Assembly (NCBI RefSeq): GCF_020880975.1
Contig: NZ_JAJIWP010000003.1
Span: forward strand, 930,001-994,000
DNA: 64,000 nt
Reading direction: 5' to 3'
Origin: Mucilaginibacter sp. UR6-1
GTDB taxonomy: Bacteria; Bacteroidota; Bacteroidia; Sphingobacteriales; Sphingobacteriaceae
Shown here: in pieces, positions 16,800 to 26,980 of the stretch
Numbering within the stretch: position 1 is the first letter of the stretch
Layout of the letters: every line of letters starts with the position of its first letter
Translations under genes and position numbers: made by a program
Notes under the pieces: generated by a model
Database searches by the model: none
What the model was told of the DNA's origin: nothing
What the model saw: the letters and a program-made list of their open reading frames with translations, nothing else

Positions 16800-17471
16800 A
16801 TGAGATTTATTTATCAATCGTGGTGGAAGGTATTGGCGGTATTGCTGGTATTGTTTACCATCATTGCCGGATTTTTAATTACGGTACCACGTTTGCCAAT
16901 AGTGCACGAAACGGTTAGAAACACATTTTTTCATGTGCCTATGTGGATGGCCATGTTCATCGTATTTATTATATCGGTTGTTTACAGTGTTAAATACCTC
17001 CGTTCGGCAAATCCAACACATGATCTGATCGCTGTTGAATGTGTAAACGTAGGGGTATTCTTTTTTGTACTCGGGTTAATAACCGGTATGATATGGGCCC
17101 GCAATACCTGGGGCGAATATTGGAGTAACGACCCTAAACAGAACAGTGCGGCCATTGCTTTTTTGCTGTATTGTGCTTACCTGGTGCTACGTAATGCTAT
17201 TGATGAAGAGCAAAAACGTGCCCGTATATCAGCCATCTATAATATTTTTGCTTTCCCGGTGATGATTGTGCTGATTATGGTATTGCCCCGAATGACGGAT
17301 TCATTGCATCCGGGTAATGGAGGTAATCCTGCCTTTAGTAAAATTACTGATAACAACGTTCGTATAATTTTATACATAGGTTTTATTGCCTGGAGTTTAA
17401 TGGCTGTTTGGATAGCCACCCTGCGCTACCGCATCCGTTTAATTGAATACAAACAGAATTCCCTTGATTAA
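16800..17471 (+). CDS. ccmC: Cytochrome c biogenesis protein CcmC (haem-handling CcsA-type protein)
   Basis: This 223-residue inner-membrane protein has six hydrophobic helices and the haem-handling periplasmic motif around WGEYWSNDPKQ, with conserved histidines flanking it (IVHET near residue 39 and SLHPG near residue 165). CcmC holds haem at the periplasmic face for transfer to apocytochromes. Its stop codon overlaps the start of the ccmD-like gene. Several c-type cytochromes in this window are potential clients. Confidence 0.9.
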   Translation: MRFIYQSWWKVLAVLLVLFTIIAGFLITVPRLPIVHETVRNTFFHVPMWMAMFIVFIISVVYSVKYLRSANPTHDLIAVECVNVGVFFFVLGLITGMIWARNTWGEYWSNDPKQNSAAIAFLLYCAYLVLRNAIDEEQKRARISAIYNIFAFPVMIVLIMVLPRMTDSLHPGNGGNPAFSKITDNNVRIILYIGFIAWSLMAVWIATLRYRIRLIEYKQNSLD

Positions 17472-17683
17472 TGATGAAGAAGATATTATCCCTCATAGTT
17501 TTACTGCTGAGCTTTACCGCCGTTTTTGCGCAAAATGGTGCCGATATTGAAATGGCCGATACGCTGCGCAGCTCTGGTAAAATATACGTTGTAGTGGCTA
17601 CTTTGGCCATTATTTTCGTCGGTTTGGCCATTTATCTGTTCGCTATAGATAAAAGATTAAAAAAAGTCGAAAACGAAAAATAG
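17471..17683 (+). CDS. ccmD: CcmD-like small membrane protein
   Basis: The 70-residue product has a cleavable signal-like N-terminus (ending VFAQN) and one further membrane helix (residues about 38-58) followed by a basic tail DKRLKKVENEK, the layout of Bacteroidota CcmD-like proteins. CcmD stabilises the CcmABC complex. Its start overlaps the ccmC stop (TAATG), and a second ATG follows at once, so either methionine could be used. Assignment relies on position and topology more than on motifs. Confidence 0.75.
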   Translation: MMKKILSLIVLLLSFTAVFAQNGADIEMADTLRSSGKIYVVVATLAIIFVGLAIYLFAIDKRLKKVENEK

Positions 17684-17842
17684 TTCAAAAAATTAGCCTG
17701 TGTTGTTTAAACATTGGTTTAATTAGGTTGTTATGTAGTGTAGGCAAAACACTATGCGTTTTGACATTTGCAGTTGTGCTAAAATTTGTGTCAACTTTGC
17801 GCATATATTAACACCCAATTATTTACTCATACAAATATTTTT

Positions 17843-19273
17843 ATGTCAGATAATTCGATTTTAGCTCAGGATACCCACTTTTTTGGGGATGTATGCAAAA
17901 ATTTTGATTACGCCGCTAAATTTACCAAACACGATGCCGGCCTGCTCGATCAGATCAGGTCATGCAACAGCGTTTACCGTTTTCGTTTCCCGATACGCCG
18001 TGGCAATGGCTTTGAGGTTATTGATGCCTGGCGTGTAGAGCACTCTCATCATCAATCGCCAACCAAGGGCGGTATACGTTACAGCGAATTTGTAAACGAG
18101 GACGAGGTGATGGCCCTTGCCGCGCTCATGACCTACAAATGCGCCATAGTAAACGTACCGTTCGGTGGCGCTAAGGGCGGTATCCGTATCAATCCCAAAA
18201 ATTACAGCGTACAGGAGCTGGAGAACATAACCCGCCGTTATACGGTAGAATTAATCAAAAAGAACTTTATAGGCCCCAGCATTGACGTGCCCGCACCTGA
18301 TTACGGTACCGGCGAGCGGGAAATGAGCTGGATAGCCGATACCTATGCCACCATGAACCCCGGCCAGTTAGATGCTATGGGTTCGGTAACCGGCAAGCCG
18401 ATTGCCTTACATGGTATACAGGGCCGCCGTGAGGCTACCGGTCGTGGTGTGGCCATCGCCATACGCGAGTGTGTTGGCGTTGCTGAGGATATGCAGAAAC
18501 TGGGCTTGCCTACAGGTATTGCCGGCAAGCGCATAATTGTGCAGGGCCTGGGTAACGTAGGTTTTTACACCGCCAAGTTTTTACAGGAGTACGGCGGTAT
18601 TATAGTAGGCATTTGCGAGTTTGAAGGTGCTATCTACAATGCTGACGGCTTAGATGTGGAGGCCGTATTTCAGCACCGCAAAGCAATCGGATCAATATTA
18701 GGTTATGCCGGTGCCAAACAGGAATTCAAAAACTCAGGTGAAGGCCTGGAGCAGCCATGCGATATATTAGTACCTGCCGCTTTAGAGAACCAGATAACTG
18801 CTGAGAATGCAGGCCGCATACAAGCCAAGATAATTGCTGAAGGTGCAAACGGGCCAACTACGCCGGAAGCTGAGGCGATATTTTACGCCAAAGGCGGCAT
18901 CATCATCCCTGATATGTATGCCAACGCAGGTGGTGTAACCGTATCGTACTTTGAGTGGTTAAAAAACCTTTCGCACGTGGCCTTTGGCCGTATCAACCGC
19001 AGGTTTGAGGAAAATAACAACCTTAACCTGGTGAACATGATCGAAGGCATCACCGGTATTTCTTTAACCCCAACACAGCGTGCAACCATCGTTAAAGGTT
19101 CGTCAGAACTGGAGCTGGTTAACTCAGGTTTAGAGGATACCATGATCCGCTCATACCACGAAATTCGTGAAACTTATAAGTTAGAAAAGATTGATACCTT
19201 GCGTACCGCGGCTTTTGTTGGCGCTATCAACAAAATTGCCGTATCATACCAAAACCTGGGTGTTTGGCCATAA
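17843..19273 (+). CDS. Glu/Leu/Phe/Val dehydrogenase (glutamate dehydrogenase)
   Basis: The roughly 476-residue enzyme has the substrate-binding domain motifs PTKGGIRY and catalytic-lysine region [10 protein letters not shown], and a Rossmann domain with VQGLGNVGF, typical of hexameric glutamate dehydrogenases. It interconverts glutamate and 2-oxoglutarate with NAD(P), linking carbon and nitrogen metabolism. The ATG at 17843 is chosen: it starts a normal N-terminus, whereas the upstream TTG at 17786 adds 19 residues from promoter-like DNA. A strong hairpin terminator follows, so it is monocistronic. Confidence 0.94.
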   Translation: MSDNSILAQDTHFFGDVCKNFDYAAKFTKHDAGLLDQIRSCNSVYRFRFPIRRGNGFEVIDAWRVEHSHHQSPTKGGIRYSEFVNEDEVMALAALMTYKCAIVNVPFGGAKGGIRINPKNYSVQELENITRRYTVELIKKNFIGPSIDVPAPDYGTGEREMSWIADTYATMNPGQLDAMGSVTGKPIALHGIQGRREATGRGVAIAIRECVGVAEDMQKLGLPTGIAGKRIIVQGLGNVGFYTAKFLQEYGGIIVGICEFEGAIYNADGLDVEAVFQHRKAIGSILGYAGAKQEFKNSGEGLEQPCDILVPAALENQITAENAGRIQAKIIAEGANGPTTPEAEAIFYAKGGIIIPDMYANAGGVTVSYFEWLKNLSHVAFGRINRRFEENNNLNLVNMIEGITGISLTPTQRATIVKGSSELELVNSGLEDTMIRSYHEIRETYKLEKIDTLRTAAFVGAINKIAVSYQNLGVWP

Positions 19274-19298
19274 CTAATAAGCAAAGAAAATATATATC

Positions 19299-19331
19299 AG
19301 CGCCGTTGCAGGTTTATGCAACGGCGCTTTG
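19299..19331 (+). terminator. Rho-independent terminator after glutamate dehydrogenase
   Basis: A perfect 12-bp GC-rich stem (19299-19310 and 19317-19328) with a six-base loop GGTTTA is followed by a T-rich stretch, 25 bases past the stop codon. Confidence 0.88.
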
Positions 19332-19433
19332 TTTTTACCTGAAATTATAACGTGTGTATGATATAATTGCCATTAGTTTCATTCAGATTTGCAACTCGTA
19401 AAAACAAATCGCTGCCTATCAAATTTATATTAA

Positions 19434-21446
19434 ATGAACCATCTGGCTAATTCAACATCACCATACTTACTTCAGCACGTTAATAACCCTGTAAACTGGT
19501 ACCCCTGGGGGCCGGAGGCTTTGCAAAAAGCAAAGGATGAAAATAAGCTCATACTGGTAAGCATTGGCTACTCGGCCTGCCACTGGTGCCATGTAATGGA
19601 GCATGAAAGCTTTGAGGACGAGCAGGTAGCCGCCGTTATGAACGAGTACTTTGTTTGCATTAAGGTTGACCGTGAGGAACGCCCCGACGTTGACCAGATA
19701 TACATGAGTGCCGTACAACTGATGACCGGCCGTGGCGGCTGGCCGCTTAACTGCATTTGCCTGCCCGATCAGCGGCCTATTTACGGCGGTACCTACTTCC
19801 GTAAAAATGAGTGGACATCATTACTTTTTAACCTGGCCGATTTTTATAAACAAAAACCACAGGAAGCGGAGGAATACGCGGTTAAACTAACCGAGGGTAT
19901 CAATCAATATGAGTCGGTTGATTTTATTGAGAAAACCGAGGATGAGTATAAGCTGAAAGATCTGCAAACCATTATCAATAACTGGAAAAAGTATTTTGAT
20001 AATGCAGAGGGCGGTTTTGGTGCCGCACCCAAGTTCCCGATGCCTAATAGTTGGATCAGCCTGCTGCGCTACGCGCATCTGAGCAAGGATGCCGAGGTAA
20101 CAGCCGCCGTTGATCTGACACTGAAAAAGATGGCTTACGGCGGGATATATGATCATGTGGGCGGTGGTTTCGCCCGTTACGCGGTTGACGGGCACTGGCA
20201 TGTTCCGCATTTTGAGAAGATGCTGTATGATAATGGTCAGTTGTTAAGTTTATATGCCGAAGCTTATACCTGGAAACCTGAACCGCTTTACAAACAAGTG
20301 GCTGCCGAAATAACTTCGTTCGTATTACGCGAACTTACATCAGAAGATGGCGGCTTTTACTCTGCACTTGATGCGGACAGCGAAGGGATAGAGGGCAAGT
20401 TTTATACTTTTACCAAAGCTGAATTATCTGGCATATTAGGTGAGGATGCTGATCTTTTCGGTATATATTATAATGCTACAAACGAGGGTAACTGGGAGGA
20501 GGAACACACCAATGTGTTTTTCCGTAACCGGGATGATGATGCGCTGTCGGCGGATCTGGATTTGCCGGTTGATGCCTTGCGCCAAAAAATAACGAGCCTT
20601 AAACAACGGTTACTAACTGCCCGTGCTGAACGGGTAAGACCCGGATTGGACAATAAGATATTAGCCTCATGGAACGGCCTGATGCTGAAGGGACTTAGTG
20701 ATGCCTACCGGGCGTTTAACGAGGATAGTTATCTGCAATATGCCTTATCTAACGCTAACTTTATTTTAAATAACCTGCTAACCTCATCGGGCAAACTATC
20801 GCGCCTGTATAAAAAGGATGTACCCGGCGGCGATGGGCTGGCTTTTTTGGATGACTATGCCAATGTTATTGATGCCTTTATCGCCTTATACGAGGTGACG
20901 TTTGATGAGCAATGGCTAACTGTTGCCCGTAACCTTGCTGATACAGCGATCAGTAATTTTTATGATAAAGCGGGCGGCATATTCTTTTACACCGCCGCGG
21001 ATGATGAAATGCTGATCGCCCGTAAATCTGAAATAATGGATGGCGTTACCCCGGCATCCAATTCAACCATGGCGCGTAATCTTAAAAAGCTGGGCTTGCT
21101 GTTTGATGATGAGCGATACCATGAAATATCGGCACAACTGCTGCGTAATATCATGCCTTACCTGGGTAAATATGGCTCGGTATATTCAAACTGGATAGCG
21201 CTGCTTACTGATGAAGTTTACGGTGTTTACGAGGTTGCTGTAACCGGAAGCGGTTTTGAAAGCTACCGCCGCGATATTGAAAAAAAATATATTCCTAACA
21301 AAATAATGTTGGGCGGCACCGCAGGAAGTTTACCTTTGCTGCAAGGGAAATTTGGGGATGAAACACAGATTTTTATATGCCGGGATAAAACCTGCGGCCT
21401 GCCATCCCTAACTGTTAACGAGGCTTTAAAACAAATTGAAGCCTGA
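19434..21446 (+). CDS. DUF255 thioredoxin-domain protein (YyaL / SPATA20 family)
   Basis: The 670-residue protein starts with a thioredoxin-like DUF255 domain (residues about 1-160) containing the CHWCHVME active motif and DREERPDVD, then a long (alpha/alpha)6-barrel-like region resembling N-acylglucosamine 2-epimerase or glycosidase folds ([24 protein letters not shown]). The family is nearly universal, but its biochemical role is not settled. It has no signal peptide, so it is cytoplasmic. A slyD-like gene follows 24 bp downstream and may be cotranscribed. Confidence 0.92.
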   Translation: MNHLANSTSPYLLQHVNNPVNWYPWGPEALQKAKDENKLILVSIGYSACHWCHVMEHESFEDEQVAAVMNEYFVCIKVDREERPDVDQIYMSAVQLMTGRGGWPLNCICLPDQRPIYGGTYFRKNEWTSLLFNLADFYKQKPQEAEEYAVKLTEGINQYESVDFIEKTEDEYKLKDLQTIINNWKKYFDNAEGGFGAAPKFPMPNSWISLLRYAHLSKDAEVTAAVDLTLKKMAYGGIYDHVGGGFARYAVDGHWHVPHFEKMLYDNGQLLSLYAEAYTWKPEPLYKQVAAEITSFVLRELTSEDGGFYSALDADSEGIEGKFYTFTKAELSGILGEDADLFGIYYNATNEGNWEEEHTNVFFRNRDDDALSADLDLPVDALRQKITSLKQRLLTARAERVRPGLDNKILASWNGLMLKGLSDAYRAFNEDSYLQYALSNANFILNNLLTSSGKLSRLYKKDVPGGDGLAFLDDYANVIDAFIALYEVTFDEQWLTVARNLADTAISNFYDKAGGIFFYTAADDEMLIARKSEIMDGVTPASNSTMARNLKKLGLLFDDERYHEISAQLLRNIMPYLGKYGSVYSNWIALLTDEVYGVYEVAVTGSGFESYRRDIEKKYIPNKIMLGGTAGSLPLLQGKFGDETQIFICRDKTCGLPSLTVNEALKQIEA

Positions 21447-21470
21447 TTACTTATACTAAAAACGACTATA

Positions 21471-21971
21471 ATGAAAATTGAACCAAAGCACGTAGTATCA
21501 TTAACATATGATTTATATGTTGATAACGATGGTACCGAAGAAAAAGTAGAAAGCGCGACCGAGGAGCAACCACTTACCTTTTTATTTGGCGCAGGCCAGA
21601 TGTTGCCAAAATTTGAAGAAAATTTAAGTAGCCACTCAACCGGTGATACTTATGAATTTCGCCTGAGTGCTGAAGATGCTTATGGTGAATATGACGAAGA
21701 AGCTGTAGCCAATTTGCCTAAAGAAATGTTTGAGGGTACTGAAATTCCTGAGATTGGCAGCGTTATTCCGCTACAGGATAACAATGGCAACCGTTTTCGC
21801 GGCCAGGTAGTATCAGTAGCCGAGGATGCCGTTATTGTTGATTTGAACCACCCTATGGCAGGGCAGGAGCTGCACTTTAAAGGTACTGTACTTAACGTAC
21901 GCCCGGCAACCGAAGAAGAGTTATCTCATGGTCATGCCCATGGTGCCGACGGCCACCACGGTCACGAATAA
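21471..21971 (+). CDS. slyD: FKBP-type peptidyl-prolyl isomerase, SlyD-like
   Basis: The 166-residue protein has an FKBP fold interrupted by an insert-in-flap chaperone domain (residues about 70-130; SAEDAYGEYDEE and NHPMAGQELHFKG), as in SlyD. A C-terminal His-rich tail with several HGH motifs could bind nickel or zinc, as in Escherichia coli SlyD. It acts in cytoplasmic folding or metallocentre assembly. It ends just before a bidirectional terminator shared with a convergent gene. Confidence 0.92.
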   Translation: MKIEPKHVVSLTYDLYVDNDGTEEKVESATEEQPLTFLFGAGQMLPKFEENLSSHSTGDTYEFRLSAEDAYGEYDEEAVANLPKEMFEGTEIPEIGSVIPLQDNNGNRFRGQVVSVAEDAVIVDLNHPMAGQELHFKGTVLNVRPATEEELSHGHAHGADGHHGHE

Positions 21972-21981
21972 AATTATTTAT

Positions 21982-22020
21982 TTTAATAACAAAGGCGCTT
22001 AAAGCGCCTTTGTTATTAAA
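21982..22020. terminator. Bidirectional hairpin terminator between slyD and a convergent gene
   Basis: An 18-bp perfect stem (21982-21999 and 22003-22020) with a three-base TAA loop has a GC-rich core and A/T-rich outer arms, so either strand yields a U-rich tail. The stop codon of the reverse-strand gene at 22016-22018 lies inside the stem. Confidence 0.9.
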
Positions 22021-22702
22021 AGTATATTCGTCCACGGCTATCAAAGCGGCAGGTAATAATAACGGTCATGCCTACATTGTTGCCGTTTTTTGAAGCCGGT
22101 AAAAATACCTTGTCCTCTTCGGATAATGTGTCGAGCGGCATATCGGCTACCTTATTGATAAAACCACTTGGCGATACAACACGTATCTTAAAATCGGCAA
22201 GGCGCCCGCCGGGGCTAACCAGCAGTTCAACCACACCGGTCAGTATTGAATAATCTATTACTCCCAAATCAGGCGGTACAGCAATTTGCTTTACGTAGGC
22301 CATATAACCAAAGTATACGCTGCCCGGTTTTATCGGGGCTGTTATGGTATCAGTAGGCTTTATTTCATCGTCAATTACATAGCGTACGGCACGCATGGTA
22401 TCAACCGGCGATGAAAACATAATAGCATGTTTGCCATAATCATAGTTTTGCAGCAGTATGCCTTTTTTGCTGTAAAAATGCCATACACCTACACGTTTGC
22501 CACGGTTGTAGCGGCCGCTGGCAATGGCTATCTTTTTTTTATAGATAGCCTGATATAGCCCATGCCTTACTGACGGACTATCGGCCAGTACAGCATATCG
22601 CTCCTGTACATCCTGTATCAGCTTTTCATCCTTGTTTTGCGTTACCTGGGCATAGGTGTTTAATGCTACAGCGCATAGCAAAAGTGTAAATAAGTGTTTC
22701 AT
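22016..22702 (-). CDS. Secreted protein with MORN-like and TonB-C-like regions, unknown function
   Basis: The 228-residue protein has a signal peptide (MKHLFTLLLCAVALNTYAQ), a MORN-like motif (SGRYNRGKRVGVWHFYSKKG, residues about 66-85) seen in many Bacteroidota envelope proteins, and a C-terminal half (residues about 140-225) whose pattern, including LLVSPGGRLADFKI, resembles the TonB C-terminal or energy-transducer fold. It lacks the usual TonB transmembrane anchor and proline spacer, so it is unlikely to be a complete TonB. It lies just downstream of the TonB-dependent receptor gene on the same strand. Confidence 0.68.
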   Translation of the reverse strand: MKHLFTLLLCAVALNTYAQVTQNKDEKLIQDVQERYAVLADSPSVRHGLYQAIYKKKIAIASGRYNRGKRVGVWHFYSKKGILLQNYDYGKHAIMFSSPVDTMRAVRYVIDDEIKPTDTITAPIKPGSVYFGYMAYVKQIAVPPDLGVIDYSILTGVVELLVSPGGRLADFKIRVVSPSGFINKVADMPLDTLSEEDKVFLPASKNGNNVGMTVIITCRFDSRGRIYF

Positions 22703-22759
22703 TACCTATATAGATTCAAAATAGGAGTTTAGGTTTATTCTCTCAAAAATTAATTCTTG

Positions 22760-25549
22760 TTATCCACGGCGACCACCGCCGCCACCACCACCGCCGCCGC
22801 GGCCACCACGGTCAAAGCCACCTTCACGGCGTTCGCCCCGCCCGCCGCCCATACCGCGGCCGCCCGCAAATTTGCGGAAACGGTAGCTAAAAGTAAATAA
22901 AAAGTACCGGCCCAAACGGTTGGTTCGCGAGTCGACAGTAACGTTGCCGTTCACGGTACGGCTGATGCCGGTATTCTGGTTAAGCAGGTCAAACCCCTGC
23001 AGCCTGAACGAGGCCGAATTTTGCGCCAGAAACTGGTACTCTACATAAGTACTGATGATGGCCGGGTTAACACTGCGCGAGCCAAAGCCGCTGTTTATTT
23101 GTTTGGATACATTGTAACCTAATATCCAGCCATCAAAAAAATAACTACGGCCATCAAGCCCTATATTCCATGTGTTAACGTTGCGGTTAAGTGGGCGTTC
23201 ATCATTAGTTAAACTGTTTTTTGAGGTGTTAATGCTATAGCTGCCGCTTATCTCGGTATCCATCACGCTGTCAATATCCGCGCGAAATTTCAGCCCCTGG
23301 GTTAATACAAGGTTTTTTACCAGGTTGCGCTCACTTTCAATAAATGTTACCTGGTTATTGTAATTACTGCTGCCGTTTAATGATACCGTGAACGATTTAT
23401 TGGTAAACGGCTTGGTAGTAAAAGCGTAATTACCGTTTATTGAATAAAAGCCATCAGTATTAAGGTAGCGGGTTTCCTGTATCAACCTGCCCGTGCTTTG
23501 AGTTGCTGACGTATCATCAAGCCGTACCGGTTTGGTGTTTGATACGATGTTGTTAGCGGTAGTGTTGTAATCCAGATTAACAAATAACGAGTTACCGCTT
23601 TGCACATTAAACTGGTTAAAACGCAAGCTGTATCGCATGTTAAACTCGGGTTTCAAATCAGGGTTACCATAAACACGGTTTTGCGGGTTTGAAAGGTCGG
23701 GCTTAGGCTGTAACTGGTAAAAGCTTGGCTGCTGGTTTGATCCGTTAAAATTAAAGGTAAGCGTGCGGTTAGGCGTAAACTTGTATATAAAATTAGCGTT
23801 AGGTATATAATTCACCGTATTGCGCGATGTGCGCGTTCCCTGAAACTCGCCCTGTAAAGTTGTGGGCTGAAAACCCATACCCAAAGTAAAGTTGTATTTG
23901 GTTTTTATGCTCCGCAAATTCAAACCAAAACGATTGTTAATGAACTGGTAGTTATAAACCGTACTCAACGAGTCGACATAAGTGAGTTCATTGGTATAAG
24001 GGTTAATGCGGTAGTTAAAACGGTCGTTCTTGTTATCAGTATAGTTATAATTGTAATTAGCCTCTAAAAACGTAGTTTGGCCAAGCGGCTCGGTGTATGA
24101 CAGGCTTGCCCCAAAACGGTCTGTTGATCCCGCGGTATTTATTTGCTGATAAATAGTATCGCGCAAGCTGGTTTGTTGATTTTGGGCATTATATAGGTCC
24201 TGCGCGCTATTGGTATTGTCAGACGAGTTGAAGTTCAGGTTGATACTAACGTTACGCCCTTTTTTCTTAAAACGATGGTTAAACAAAAAGTTACCCCCAT
24301 AATTAGGCGAGCGGTTGCTGCTGTTGTTGTATTGCTGGCCAATATCGGTAATGCCGTTACGGTTATTGATAAAGTCGAGCTTATTATCACTGCCTGATGT
24401 GCTGATGTTCAGGTTAGGGCTTATCTTAAAAAAGTTAAGTGTATCCGGCTTAAATTCCAGGTTAAAGTCAACATGGTGGCTGGTGTTCCAATTGGTGTTG
24501 TTGCTTTGGTTGTTACGGGTAATAGCGCCCGAGGTATATAACTCTTCCCTAAGCGATGAGGTGATGGTATTACGGTCGTTATCATCAATACTGTAGCGGC
24601 CATCAAACTTAATTTTTTTGCCAAATTCATCGCTAAAGCGCACCTGCCCGGAGCGTTGCGTGTTGGTGCCGTTCTGGCTGCCATCGGTATTGTTAAAATT
24701 ACCTAATACCGATATCTGCTGCTGATCATTAAAATGATTGGCAAACACGCGGGTGTTAAACCTTTCCTCATTACCAACACCGGCGTTTACCCGACCAAAG
24801 TTACCAACGTTACGGTTCTTTTTTATGGTGATGTTCAATATTTTAGCAGGTTCGCCGGTTTTAATGCCGGTCAGGTTTGCCTGGTCGCCGTAATCATCAA
24901 TTACCTGTATGTTTTCTACAATGTCGGCAGGCAAGTTTTGGGTAGCGAGTTTTGGATCGCCGGCAAAAAAGTCTTTACCGTTTACACGCACTTTGGTAAC
25001 GGCCTTACCGTGCGCGTTAATGTTACCATCCTTGTCTACCTCAATACCCGGCATCTTTTTCAGCAGGTCTTCAGTAGGCGAGCCATCGCGCACTTTGTAG
25101 GCAGCGGCATTATACTCCACCGTATCCTGTTTTATAGTGATGGGTGGTTTTAACGCAGTTATATTTACTATGCCGAGCAGGTTAAACTGTGTTTTAAGTT
25201 TAATGGGTTTTAAATTGGCCGATGCCGCGTCGGTAAGTTTATAATCACCCTTAAATATTTCATAGCCAATGCCGGTTACCGTAAGTTTAAAAGTGGTGCT
25301 TTTTACTGCCGGAAATTTGAATTTGCCCTCCATATCGGTAGCAACGGTAACACTATCAGTAGGGGTAACCAGCTTTACGCTGATGCCGGGCAGGGTAACG
25401 TTCGTGCTGTCAATCACGCTGCCTGTAACCTCACGGCTGGTTTGCGCATGTGCTGTAAAGTATATTAATAGGGCTAAGGTGATAAGTACAAGTTTTTTCA
25501 ATTGGCAAAAGGGGTTAAAGTTCTGTATTTGACGTTGAAGATAACCCAT
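22760..25549 (-). CDS. TonB-dependent receptor-like outer-membrane protein with Gly/Arg-rich tail
   Basis: The 929-residue protein has a signal peptide, a CarboxypepD_reg-like domain (residues about 38-125), a plug region (KKMPGIEVDKDGNIN, VRVNGKDFF) and a large beta-barrel rich in Asn and aromatic residues, as in the OMP_b-brl_3 group. It probably imports a siderophore, peptide or other nutrient; the substrate is unknown. After the final barrel strand YFLFTFSYRFRKF there is a tail of about 35 residues rich in Gly and Arg. In most receptors the barrel ends with the last strand, so this extension is unusual. Confidence 0.88.
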   Translation of the reverse strand: MGYLQRQIQNFNPFCQLKKLVLITLALLIYFTAHAQTSREVTGSVIDSTNVTLPGISVKLVTPTDSVTVATDMEGKFKFPAVKSTTFKLTVTGIGYEIFKGDYKLTDAASANLKPIKLKTQFNLLGIVNITALKPPITIKQDTVEYNAAAYKVRDGSPTEDLLKKMPGIEVDKDGNINAHGKAVTKVRVNGKDFFAGDPKLATQNLPADIVENIQVIDDYGDQANLTGIKTGEPAKILNITIKKNRNVGNFGRVNAGVGNEERFNTRVFANHFNDQQQISVLGNFNNTDGSQNGTNTQRSGQVRFSDEFGKKIKFDGRYSIDDNDRNTITSSLREELYTSGAITRNNQSNNTNWNTSHHVDFNLEFKPDTLNFFKISPNLNISTSGSDNKLDFINNRNGITDIGQQYNNSSNRSPNYGGNFLFNHRFKKKGRNVSINLNFNSSDNTNSAQDLYNAQNQQTSLRDTIYQQINTAGSTDRFGASLSYTEPLGQTTFLEANYNYNYTDNKNDRFNYRINPYTNELTYVDSLSTVYNYQFINNRFGLNLRSIKTKYNFTLGMGFQPTTLQGEFQGTRTSRNTVNYIPNANFIYKFTPNRTLTFNFNGSNQQPSFYQLQPKPDLSNPQNRVYGNPDLKPEFNMRYSLRFNQFNVQSGNSLFVNLDYNTTANNIVSNTKPVRLDDTSATQSTGRLIQETRYLNTDGFYSINGNYAFTTKPFTNKSFTVSLNGSSNYNNQVTFIESERNLVKNLVLTQGLKFRADIDSVMDTEISGSYSINTSKNSLTNDERPLNRNVNTWNIGLDGRSYFFDGWILGYNVSKQINSGFGSRSVNPAIISTYVEYQFLAQNSASFRLQGFDLLNQNTGISRTVNGNVTVDSRTNRLGRYFLFTFSYRFRKFAGGRGMGGGRGERREGGFDRGGRGGGGGGGGGRRG

Positions 25550-25751
25550 AGTTTAACAGCCTTGCCTGTTGTAATATAAATGTTGCAGTAAATTAAAGGC
25601 AAAGGCAATTAAACCCTGAAATGTGCGTTAAAGGGTATATCTCTCAGCAAGTATATTCACGCGGGTTGTAAGATTTTTACATTAGTGTGATAAATTATAC
25701 TTACCTTCCCACTTTCCTAATAGTTTAAAAAATTAAATCCATTTCAAATTT

Positions 25752-26825
25752 ATGGCCTTTATTCATACGGTACTTGAAGCACCTGCATACGGTTGGCAGG
25801 ATAGCGATGGTAATCTTTCAAAACCTTCGCCGACCGAAATTCTAAAAGCATTTGCAAGCCGCATGAATGTTTTTAAAAACCGCCGCAACTGGCTGCCTTT
25901 AATGAGCTGGCTGATGGTTTTGGCGTTAACACCTTTCTTTCTGCTTTTTATATTCAAATATTTTAGCCTTAAACTGCTGCTTATCACCTTTTTATATAGT
26001 ATGGTGGTAATGGGTACGCATGGTACAATATGGTACCACCGCTATTGCACCCACAGGGCTTTTAAGTTCCGCAATAATTTTTGGCGTTTTGTTACACAAA
26101 ACCTTACACTCAAAATTATTCCTGAAGAAATATATGTGATCTCGCACCACGTGCATCACGCGCTGTCTGATCAGCCCGGCGATCCATATAACGCTACCGG
26201 CGGCTTTTTATACTGTTTTTTGGCCGATGCCAATCATCAGCCTATAAACCGTAACATGAGCGAGAGCGATTACAACCGCTGTGTAACCCTGATGAAGCAT
26301 ACCGGCGTAAAAGCCAACACTTATGCCCAGTATAAAAAATGGGGCACTGTAGCTAATCCGTTTTATACCGTAGCCGGTGTATTGTTAAGCTGGGGTTTTT
26401 GGTTCACTGTATTTTACCTGCTTGGTGGCATAGCTTTAGCTTGCGCTTTACTTGGCGCTGCCGGTTTTTGGGCGGTAGGTGTACGTACCTTTAATTACGA
26501 AGGCCACGGCAAAGGTAAGGATATGCGACGCGAAGGTGTTGACCATAACCGTAACGACATGTCGGTTAATCAGCTTTGGCCTGGTATTGTGGCAGGCGAG
26601 TGGCATAATAACCATCACCTGTTTCCAAAAAGCGCGCGTTCGGGCTTTAAGCCATACCAGGTTGATATGGCCTGGTACTATATAAAGGCTATGCACTTTT
26701 TAGGCGCGGTAACTTGTTACAACGATTCAAAGAAGCGCTTTTATCAGCAGTATTATAAACCGGTACCGGTGCCTGTGGTAGATAAGATATGCCCAAAAAC
26801 AGGGCTCCTCCTCACCGAAATATAA
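25752..26825 (+). CDS. Acyl-CoA / fatty acid desaturase
   Basis: The 357-residue membrane enzyme has the three histidine boxes of delta-9-type desaturases: HRYCTH (about residue 97), HHVHH (about 133) and HNNHH (about 283), which bind the di-iron centre. Hydrophobic segments flank the boxes (residues about 50-90 and 210-245). It introduces a double bond into acyl chains, adjusting membrane fluidity. It stands alone, with a clear terminator after it. Confidence 0.92.
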   Translation: MAFIHTVLEAPAYGWQDSDGNLSKPSPTEILKAFASRMNVFKNRRNWLPLMSWLMVLALTPFFLLFIFKYFSLKLLLITFLYSMVVMGTHGTIWYHRYCTHRAFKFRNNFWRFVTQNLTLKIIPEEIYVISHHVHHALSDQPGDPYNATGGFLYCFLADANHQPINRNMSESDYNRCVTLMKHTGVKANTYAQYKKWGTVANPFYTVAGVLLSWGFWFTVFYLLGGIALACALLGAAGFWAVGVRTFNYEGHGKGKDMRREGVDHNRNDMSVNQLWPGIVAGEWHNNHHLFPKSARSGFKPYQVDMAWYYIKAMHFLGAVTCYNDSKKRFYQQYYKPVPVPVVDKICPKTGLLLTEI

Positions 26826-26836
26826 GAATATAATAC

Positions 26837-26861
26837 AGCCACCCGCAAGGTGGCTTTTTTT
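26837..26861 (+). terminator. Rho-independent terminator after the desaturase gene
   Basis: A 7-bp stem AGCCACC/GGTGGCT (26837-26843 and 26849-26855) with loop CGCAA is followed directly by a run of seven Ts, 12 bases after the stop codon. Confidence 0.85.
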
Positions 26862-26980
26862 ATGCAGTCAGTTTTACAGCTATAAAGTTTCAATTTACCA
26901 CGGCAATGGTTACTTTAGTAGGGCAGATGCCGTTATGATGGGTTTGTGTTTTGCGGTGCCTGTATCAAACCAATTATATA

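Noticed and set aside
17761-17799. Promoter elements before glutamate dehydrogenase (CAACTTTG, GACATTTG)
   Set aside because: Each has a mismatch to TAnnTTTG and several overlap, so no single element could be chosen with confidence.
24734-25153. Plus-strand open frame inside the TonB receptor region
   Set aside because: Antisense to the plug and carboxypeptidase-like domains of a clear receptor gene; no supporting motif.
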